64,000 nucleotides of DNA from Stutzerimonas stutzeri (lineage in GTDB: Bacteria > Pseudomonadota > Gammaproteobacteria > Pseudomonadales > Pseudomonadaceae), in NCBI RefSeq assembly GCF_000219605.1, contig NC_015740.1, positions 3,038,001-3,102,000 on the forward strand. The letters are read 5' to 3'. The translations under genes and the position numbers were made by a program. This document shows positions 58,340 through 64,000 of this stretch, piece by piece (position 1 is the first letter of the stretch; each line of letters starts with the position of its first letter). The notes beneath the pieces were generated by a model that did no database searches, was not told the origin of the DNA, and worked only from the letters and a program-made list of their open reading frames with translations.

Positions 58340-59917
58340 ATGGCAACTTTTGCCCAGGACGACGATGGCGTCGTGGTGATCATCGGCTCCGGCGCTGGCG
58401 GCGGCACGCTGGCCAACGCGCTGGCCAAACAGAAGATTCGCAGCGTGGTGCTCGAGGCGGGCAAGCGGCACACGCTGGAGGACATCGAGAACGACGAGTG
58501 GGCGATGTTCAAGAAGATCTCCTGGCTCGACAAGCGCATCGCCGCCGGCGACTGGCACCTGGCCGAGAACAACCCCAACCTGCCGGCCTGGATCGTCAAG
58601 GGCGTCGGCGGCAGCACCGTGCACTGGGCCGGCATCGCCCTGCGCTTCCGTGATTTCGAATTCAGGATGCGGAGCATCAACGGCGACATCGCCGGGGCCA
58701 ACCTGCTGGACTGGCCGATAACCTTGGAAGAGATGGCGCCCTGGTACGAGAAGGCCGAGAAGCACATGGGCGTGACCGGCCCCAGCACCGGCATGGCCTA
58801 TCACCCCTGGCACAACTCCTTCAAGGTGCTGGCCACCGGCGCCAAGCGGGTCGGCTACAAGGAGATCCTCTCCGGGCCGATGGCCATCAACACCGAGCCC
58901 TACGACGACCGCGCCGCCTGCCAGCAGATCGGCTTCTGCATGCAGGGCTGCAAGATGGGCGCGAAGTGGTCGACGCTCTACACCGACATTCCCCGCGCCG
59001 AAGCCAGTGGGTATTGCGAGGTGCGGCCGCAGTCGATGGTGCTGCGCATCGAACACGACGCCAAGGGCAAGGTGAACGGCGTGGTCTACGCCGACGCCCA
59101 GGGCACCATCCAGCGGCAGAAGGCCCGGGTGGTCTGCGTGGCGGGCAATTCCATCGAGTCGCCGCGCCTGCTGCTCAACTCCGCTTCCTCGATGTTCCCC
59201 GACGGGCTGGCCAACTCCTCCGGCCAGGTCGGCAGGAACTACATGACCCACACCACCGCCGGCATCTTCGCGGTGATGCCCAAGCCGGTGAACATGCACC
59301 GCGGCACCACCTGCGCCGGGGTCATCTCCGACGAGTCGTACAACGATCCGTCGCGCGGTTTCGTCGGCGGCTACCGCCTGGAAATCCTCGCCCTCGGCCT
59401 GCCGTTCCTGTCCGCCTTCCTCGACCCGACGCCCAAGGGCTGGGGCCGCCAGTTCGCCTCGCGGATGGAAAAGTACAACCACATGTCTGGCGTCTGGCTG
59501 TGCGGCGAAGACCTGCCGCTGGAAAGCAACCGCATCACCCTGCACGCCACCGAGAAGGACCAGTACGGCCTGCCGATCTCGGTGGTGACCAAGAGCGATC
59601 ACCCCATGGATGCCGCCATGCGCAAGCACGGCGTCGCCGCCACCGCCAGGTGTTACGAGGCCGCCGGCGCCACCGACGTGATCGAGCTGCCGCCCTACCC
59701 GGCCAGCCACAACATGGGCACCAACCGCATGAGCGCCAAGGCCCGTGACGGCGTGGTGAACAAGTGGGGCCAGAGCCACGACATCCCCAACCTGTTCGTT
59801 TCCGACGGCAGCCAGTTCACCACCAGCGGCGGCCAGAACCCCACCCTCACCATCGTCGCGCTGGCCCTGCGCCAGGCCGAGCAGATCGGCCGGCTGCTCA
59901 ACGAACGCGCGATCTGA
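58340..59917 (+). CDS. GMC-family FAD-dependent dehydrogenase
   Basis: A 525-residue flavoprotein of the glucose-methanol-choline family. The FAD-binding loop IIGSGAGGGTLANALAKQ is at residues 14-31, the GVGGSTVHWAGIALRF block follows, and the C-terminal signature HNMGTNRM through FVSDGSQFTTSGGQNPTLTI contains the catalytic His/Asn region. It lies 49 bases after the Tat small subunit, so the two probably form a periplasmic alcohol dehydrogenase feeding the respiratory chain. Its position inside an acetoin-type operon suggests a diol or hydroxy-ketone substrate, which is inference. Confidence 0.9.
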   Translation: MATFAQDDDGVVVIIGSGAGGGTLANALAKQKIRSVVLEAGKRHTLEDIENDEWAMFKKISWLDKRIAAGDWHLAENNPNLPAWIVKGVGGSTVHWAGIALRFRDFEFRMRSINGDIAGANLLDWPITLEEMAPWYEKAEKHMGVTGPSTGMAYHPWHNSFKVLATGAKRVGYKEILSGPMAINTEPYDDRAACQQIGFCMQGCKMGAKWSTLYTDIPRAEASGYCEVRPQSMVLRIEHDAKGKVNGVVYADAQGTIQRQKARVVCVAGNSIESPRLLLNSASSMFPDGLANSSGQVGRNYMTHTTAGIFAVMPKPVNMHRGTTCAGVISDESYNDPSRGFVGGYRLEILALGLPFLSAFLDPTPKGWGRQFASRMEKYNHMSGVWLCGEDLPLESNRITLHATEKDQYGLPISVVTKSDHPMDAAMRKHGVAATARCYEAAGATDVIELPPYPASHNMGTNRMSAKARDGVVNKWGQSHDIPNLFVSDGSQFTTSGGQNPTLTIVALALRQAEQIGRLLNERAI

Positions 59918-59940
59918 CCACCACTACAAGGGAGTCGACC

Positions 59941-60930
59941 ATGACCCAGCCCAACAACTCGCAGCGCCTGTGGATGTACGAGCAGATGCTGACCAGCCGC
60001 TACATGGAGGAATCCATCGAGCGCATCTACATGGAAGGCAAGACGCCGGTGTTCAATATGGCCAAGGGGCCGATTCCCGGCGAGATGCACCTCTCCAACG
60101 GCCAGGAGCCCTGCGCGGTAGGCGTCTGTGCGCACCTCGAGGCCGGCGACATCGTCACCGCCACCCACCGCCCGCACCACATCGCCGTGGCCAAGGGCGT
60201 CGACCTCAACGAGATGATGGCCGAGATCTTCGGCAAGGCCACCGGGCTTTCCGGCGGCCGCGGCGGCCATATGCACCTGTTCGATGGCCGGGTGAATTTC
60301 TCCTGCTCGGGGATCATCGCCGAAGGCATGGGGCCGGCCGTCGGCGCCGCCTTGTCGCGGCAGATGCAGGGCAAGCCCGGGGTGGCCGTGTCCTTCATCG
60401 GCGAGGGTGCGGCCAACCAGGGCGCCTTCCACGAAACGCTGAACCTCGCCGCGCTGTGGAAGCTGCCGGTGGTGTTCGTCATCGAGGACAACGCCTGGGG
60501 CATCTCGGTGGCCAAGGCCAGCGCCACCTGCATCAAGCAGCACCACGTGCGCGCCGCGGCCTACGGAATGCCCGGTGTGTTCGTCGAGAACAACGACCCG
60601 GACGGCGTGTTCCGCGCGGCCGGCGAAGCCATCGAGCGCGCCCGTGCCGGTGGCGGCCCGACCCTTATCGAGATCGAGACCTACCGCCTGGCCGGCCACT
60701 TCATGGGCGACGGCGAAACCTACCGCCCCGAGGGCGAGAAGGACGGCCTGATGAAAAAGGACCCCATTCCCGGTTACCGCCAGCGCCTGATCGACGAAGG
60801 CGTGATGACCGAGGCCCAGGCCGAGGACATCGCCGCACGCGCCCGCGGCCGTATCGACGAAGCGGTCGCCTTCGCCCGCGAAAGCCCCTACCCGCGCCCG
60901 GAAGAGGCAATGGAAAAGGTGTTCGTGTAA
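59941..60930 (+). CDS. acoA: TPP-dependent dehydrogenase E1 alpha, acetoin type
   Basis: A 329-residue alpha subunit of the thiamine-diphosphate E1 component. The TPP motif reads GEGAANQGAFHETLN through VFVIEDNAWGIS, and the phosphorylation-loop region HFMGDGETYRPEGE is present. With the beta subunit at 62195-63217 it would cleave acetoin (or a similar 2-hydroxyketone/2-oxoacid) and pass the acyl group to E2. The order alpha, butanediol dehydrogenase, beta is unusual; alpha and beta are normally adjacent. Confidence 0.88.
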   Translation: MTQPNNSQRLWMYEQMLTSRYMEESIERIYMEGKTPVFNMAKGPIPGEMHLSNGQEPCAVGVCAHLEAGDIVTATHRPHHIAVAKGVDLNEMMAEIFGKATGLSGGRGGHMHLFDGRVNFSCSGIIAEGMGPAVGAALSRQMQGKPGVAVSFIGEGAANQGAFHETLNLAALWKLPVVFVIEDNAWGISVAKASATCIKQHHVRAAAYGMPGVFVENNDPDGVFRAAGEAIERARAGGGPTLIEIETYRLAGHFMGDGETYRPEGEKDGLMKKDPIPGYRQRLIDEGVMTEAQAEDIAARARGRIDEAVAFARESPYPRPEEAMEKVFV

Positions 60931-60937
60931 CGCACCG

Positions 60938-61046
60938 CAGGAGCGAGTTCGCGAACGAGCACCGGAGCCACCGGTTCGCGACCAAGGTCGCTCCTACAAG
61001 CCGGCACGTGACAGACCGACCCCGTAGGAGCGAGCTCGCTCGCGAA
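60938..61046. repeat. Cluster of REP elements inside the operon
   Basis: Three Pseudomonas-type REP units lie in the gap between the E1 alpha and butanediol dehydrogenase genes: a partial forward copy at 60938-60954, a reverse copy (TTCGCGACCAAGGTCGCTCC) at 60975-60997, and a forward copy (GTAGGAGCGAGCTCGCTCGC) at 61024-61046. Opposite orientations can fold into a stem. Confidence 0.75.
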
Positions 61047-61092
61047 AGAAGTCCCGAGAACGGCACCAGCCAGAACAACAAGAGGAACACCC

Positions 61093-62181
61093 ATGAACAG
61101 CCAAGCCACCATGACCGCCGCCGTCTGGCACGGTCGCAAGGACATCCGCCTGGAACAGGTACCGCTGCCCGGCGCGCCACAACCGGGCTGGGTACAGATC
61201 CGCGTGCACTGGTGCGGCATCTGCGGCTCCGACCTGCACGAGTACCTCGCCGGCCCGGTGTTCATCCCGGTGGATGCGCCCCACCCGCTCACCGGCATCA
61301 GGGGTCAGTGCATCCTCGGCCACGAGTTCTGCGGCGAGATCGTCGCCACCGGTGACGGCGTCGAAGGCTACGCACCGGGCGACAAGGTCGCCGCCGATGC
61401 CTGCCAGCACTGCGGCCAGTGCCGTTTCTGCAAGACCGGCCAGTACAACCTCTGCGAGCAGCTGGCCTTCACGGGCCTGATGAACAACGGCGCTTTTGCC
61501 GAGTTCGTCAACGTACCCGCCGAGCTGCTCTACCGCCTGCCCGAAGGCTTTCCGCTGGAGGCCGGCGCGCTGATCGAACCGTTGGCCGTCGGCATGCACG
61601 CGGTGAAAAAGGCCGGCAGCCTGCTCGGCGAGACGGTTGTGGTGGTCGGTGCCGGCACCATCGGCCTGTGCACCATCATGTGCGCCAAGGCCGCCGGCGC
61701 CGGCCAGGTGATCGCCCTGGAAATGTCCGCTGCGCGCAAGGCCAAGGCGCTGGAAGTCGGCGCCACGCGGGTCATCGACCCCAGCGAGTGCGACGCCATC
61801 GCCGAGATCAAGGCGCTCACCGGCGGCTACGGCGCCGACACCTCCTTCGAGTGCATCGGCCACAAGGCCACCGCCAAGCTCGCCCTCGACGTGATCCGCA
61901 AGGCCGGTCGCTGCGTGATGGTGGGCATCTTCGAGGAGCCCTCGGAATTCAACTTCTTCGAGATCGTCGCCACCGAGAAACAGGTGATCGGCTCGCTCGC
62001 CTATGCAGGGGAGTTCCCCGACGTCATCGCCCTGATCGCCGACGGGCGCATGGACGTGACCCCGCTGATCACCGGCCGCATCGGCCTGGACAACATCCTC
62101 GAGCAGGGCTTCGAGGAGCTGGCCAATCACAAGGACCGCAACGTCAAGATCATCGTCAGCCCCAGCGCGCTGGCCGGCTGA
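61093..62181 (+). CDS. 2,3-butanediol dehydrogenase (zinc MDR)
   Basis: A 362-residue medium-chain alcohol dehydrogenase with catalytic zinc residues in HWCGICGSDLHEY and GHEFCGEI and a structural zinc cluster CQHCGQCRFCKTGQYNLC. The NAD loop is VVGAGTIGLCTIMCAKAAGA. The sequence resembles the (R,R)-butanediol/acetoin dehydrogenase of aco clusters (PA4153 type), which oxidises 2,3-butanediol to acetoin in the cytoplasm. Confidence 0.9.
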   Translation: MNSQATMTAAVWHGRKDIRLEQVPLPGAPQPGWVQIRVHWCGICGSDLHEYLAGPVFIPVDAPHPLTGIRGQCILGHEFCGEIVATGDGVEGYAPGDKVAADACQHCGQCRFCKTGQYNLCEQLAFTGLMNNGAFAEFVNVPAELLYRLPEGFPLEAGALIEPLAVGMHAVKKAGSLLGETVVVVGAGTIGLCTIMCAKAAGAGQVIALEMSAARKAKALEVGATRVIDPSECDAIAEIKALTGGYGADTSFECIGHKATAKLALDVIRKAGRCVMVGIFEEPSEFNFFEIVATEKQVIGSLAYAGEFPDVIALIADGRMDVTPLITGRIGLDNILEQGFEELANHKDRNVKIIVSPSALAG

Positions 62182-62194
62182 GCAGGAGACCACC

Positions 62195-63217
62195 ATGACC
62201 ACAGCAGTAAAAGAGAGAAAGCTCACCGTCGCCCGCGCCATGGCCGAAGCCGTGGCCCAGGAGATGCGCCTGGACCCGCGCGTATTCGTGATGGGCGAGG
62301 ACATCGGCCAGCTCGGCGGTGTGTTCGGCAACACCCGTGGCCTTTATGAAGAGTTCGGCAAGACGCGCATCCGCGACACGCCGATCTCCGAAACGGCCTT
62401 TATCGGTGCCGCGGTGGGCGCCGCCTCGGACGGCATGCGGCCGATCGTCGAGCTGATGTTCGTCGACTTCTTCGGCGTCTGCATGGATGCCATCTACAAC
62501 CTGATGGCCAAGAACACCTATTTCTCCGGCGGCAAGGTGCCGGTGCCCATGGTGCTGATGGCCTCCACCGGCGCCGGCTACTCGGACGCTGGCCAGCATT
62601 CGCAGTGCCTCTACGGCACCTTCGCCCACCTGCCGGGCATGAAGGTGGTGGTGCCGAGCAACGCCTACGACGCCAAGGGCCTGATGACCGCGGCCATCCG
62701 CGACGACAACCCGGTGGTCTACCTCTTCCACAAGGCGCTGCAGGGCATGGGCTGGCTGGGCACCGAGAAAGGCGCCACGGTGCCGGTGCCGGAGGAGCCC
62801 TACATCGTCGAGATCGGCAAGGCGAAGACGGTGCGCGAGGGCCGCGACGTCAGCCTGGTCAGCCTCGGCGCCGGGGTGCATCACGCCCTGCGCGCCGCCA
62901 CGCTGCTGGAAAAGGATGGCGTCAGCGCGGAGGTCATCGACCTGCGCAGCCTGGTGCCGCTGGACCGCGAACACGTCATCGCCTCGGTGCGCAAGACCGG
63001 CCGACTGATCGTGATCGACGAGGACTACCACAGCTTCGGCGTCAGCGGCGAAATCATCGCCAGCGTCGTCGAGCACGACATCGGCATGCTCAAGGCACGC
63101 CCGCAACGGGTGGCCTTCCCCGACATCCCCATCCCCTTCACCCCGGTCATGGAGCAATGGGCGCTGCCCAATGCGGACAAGATCGTGGCCGCCTATCACG
63201 CCCTGAACAAGGAATGA
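62195..63217 (+). CDS. acoB: TPP-dependent dehydrogenase E1 beta, acetoin type
   Basis: A 340-residue beta subunit of the E1 heterotetramer. Typical blocks are RVFVMGEDIGQLGGVFGNT, PISETAFIGAAVGAASDGM, and the C-terminal transketolase region SLGAGVHHALRAA with IDLRSLVPLDREHVIASVRK. It begins 13 bases after the butanediol dehydrogenase and has a good AGGAG ribosome-binding site. Confidence 0.9.
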   Translation: MTTAVKERKLTVARAMAEAVAQEMRLDPRVFVMGEDIGQLGGVFGNTRGLYEEFGKTRIRDTPISETAFIGAAVGAASDGMRPIVELMFVDFFGVCMDAIYNLMAKNTYFSGGKVPVPMVLMASTGAGYSDAGQHSQCLYGTFAHLPGMKVVVPSNAYDAKGLMTAAIRDDNPVVYLFHKALQGMGWLGTEKGATVPVPEEPYIVEIGKAKTVREGRDVSLVSLGAGVHHALRAATLLEKDGVSAEVIDLRSLVPLDREHVIASVRKTGRLIVIDEDYHSFGVSGEIIASVVEHDIGMLKARPQRVAFPDIPIPFTPVMEQWALPNADKIVAAYHALNKE

Positions 63218-63221
63218 CCCC

Positions 63222-63461
63222 ATGAGTAACCCAACCCCCATCGTGATCGCAGATGACCTCTGGGAAGGTGACGCCGAAGCGGTGATCACCTCCTGGCTGG
63301 TGAGCGACGGCGCCGAAGTCGCCGCCGGTGACCTGGTCGCCGAGATCATGTCGGAAAAGGCCCAGTTCGAGATCGAAGCGCCGGTGGCCGGCGTACTGAA
63401 GATCCTCGAAGACGAAGACGCGGTGATCGCCAAGGGCGCAGTCATCGCCCAGGTGGAATAG
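63222..63461 (+). CDS. Free-standing lipoyl domain protein
   Basis: A 79-residue protein consisting of one lipoyl domain: two four-stranded halves with the modification lysine K46 in the turn SEKAQFEIEAP. It starts 4 bases after E1 beta and ends 2 bases before the E2 gene. Normally this domain is the N-terminus of the E2 chain; here it is a separate gene, so it would act as a mobile acyl carrier between E1 and E2. Confidence 0.9.
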   Translation: MSNPTPIVIADDLWEGDAEAVITSWLVSDGAEVAAGDLVAEIMSEKAQFEIEAPVAGVLKILEDEDAVIAKGAVIAQVE

Positions 63462-63463
63462 CC

Positions 63464-64000
63464 ATGACGCAACTGGAAAACCTGTCCGGCGCACTGCCCC
63501 CCGAGCGGGTGCCACTCAAGGGCATGCGCAAGATGATCGCGGCGAAGATGCTCGAGAGCCTGCAGACCACCGCCCAGCTGACCCACCACGCCGAATGCCG
63601 GCTGGATGCGCTCAAGGCCCGCCGCGCCGAACTCAAGACGGCTGGCAGTGCGGTGTCGGTGCAGGACCTCGTGTTGCTCAAGGTGATCGAAACGCTCAAG
63701 GCGCATCCTGGCCTGAACGCCACCCTGGCCGACGAGGTGATCCACCACCATGCGGCGGTGCATCTCGGCCTGGCCATCCCCCTGCCCGGCGACCTGCTGG
63801 TGGCACCGGCGCTGTTCAATGCCGAACAGCTGGACGGCGAAGAGCTGTGCCAGGCGCGCAAGACGCTGGTGGACAAGGCTTTGGCCGGCAAGCTGTCGGT
63901 CAAGGAGCTGACCGGCGCCACTTTCACCGTGTCCAACCTGGGGTTGTCGCGGGTGCACCACTTCACTCCGGTGCTCAACCCGCCGCAGGTGGCCATCCTC
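63464..64000 (+). CDS. acoC: E2 acyltransferase core, lacking lipoyl domain (3' end outside window)
   Basis: The 179 visible codons match the catalytic domain of dihydrolipoamide acyltransferases from its first helix: VPLKGMRKMIAAKMLESL, then THHAECRLDALKARRAEL, HHHAAVHLGLAIPLPGDLLV and FTVSNLGLSRVHHFTPVLNPPQ. Only about 20 residues precede the core, so there is no lipoyl domain and no clear E1/E3-binding domain; the lipoyl domain is the preceding gene. The HxxxDG catalytic motif lies beyond the window. Confidence 0.88.
   Translation, partial: MTQLENLSGALPPERVPLKGMRKMIAAKMLESLQTTAQLTHHAECRLDALKARRAELKTAGSAVSVQDLVLLKVIETLKAHPGLNATLADEVIHHHAAVHLGLAIPLPGDLLVAPALFNAEQLDGEELCQARKTLVDKALAGKLSVKELTGATFTVSNLGLSRVHHFTPVLNPPQVAIL

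Overview
The window is GC-rich, gene-dense chromosomal DNA from a Gammaproteobacterium of the Pseudomonas family, most likely the Pseudomonas stutzeri group (Stutzerimonas). Three things point there: the gene order pmpR-aspS-dps-cold shock-slyX-HIT-oprD-proS continuing to wrbA-hda-purMN matches, as I recall it, the PA0943-PA0964 block of P. aeruginosa; a tsdBA thiosulfate dehydrogenase pair of the type characterised in P. stutzeri is present; and there are Pseudomonas-type REP elements. I see no rRNA, tRNA, CRISPR array, integrase or transposase.

Layout. 1-16 kb is housekeeping: translation (aspS, proS, ybaK further on), stress (dps), an OprD-family porin, envelope proteins, thiol/redox proteins, wrbA, the DnaA-inactivator hda and a PerM-like transporter. 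16-26 kb holds purM-purN, two small envelope proteins, and lysine/diaminopimelate genes (dapC, dapD) with a thioredoxin-like protein, an ArsC/Spx-like protein and the CsdA/CsdE sulfur-transfer pair. 26-39 kb is mixed metabolism: a FabH-like ketoacyl synthase, tsdBA, an ankyrin protein, glpD, metE with its regulator metR nearby, exoD, a short-chain dehydrogenase, a VOC protein and a LysE exporter.

39.7-44.1 kb is a complete curli functional-amyloid locus in one orientation: csgD-like regulator, csgE, csgF, csgG, a strong terminator, then csgB and an unusually long csgA (428 aa, about 35 curlin half-repeats). 44.4-47.1 kb carries a Tsx-like nucleoside channel followed by TetR and LysR regulators. 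47-55 kb contains a retropepsin-like protein, an RlmI-like methyltransferase, a beta-CASP metallo-beta-lactamase nuclease broken by a one-base frameshift, a gamma-glutamyltranspeptidase, an alcohol dehydrogenase and a periplasmic SGNH esterase.

From 55.4 kb to the end lies an acetoin/2,3-butanediol-type catabolic locus. A divergent AcoR-like sigma-54 activator faces an operon preceded by two palindromic upstream activator sites and a -24/-12 promoter. The operon starts with a Tat-targeted small subunit and a GMC flavoprotein dehydrogenase, and continues with the E1 alpha subunit, a zinc butanediol dehydrogenase, E1 beta, a free-standing lipoyl domain and an E2 acyltransferase core that runs off the window. 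The logic I infer is alcohol or diol oxidation (periplasmic flavoenzyme and cytoplasmic dehydrogenase) feeding a thiolytic E1/E2 cleavage to acetyl-CoA. This hybrid operon and the giant curlin are the most interesting parts of the window.
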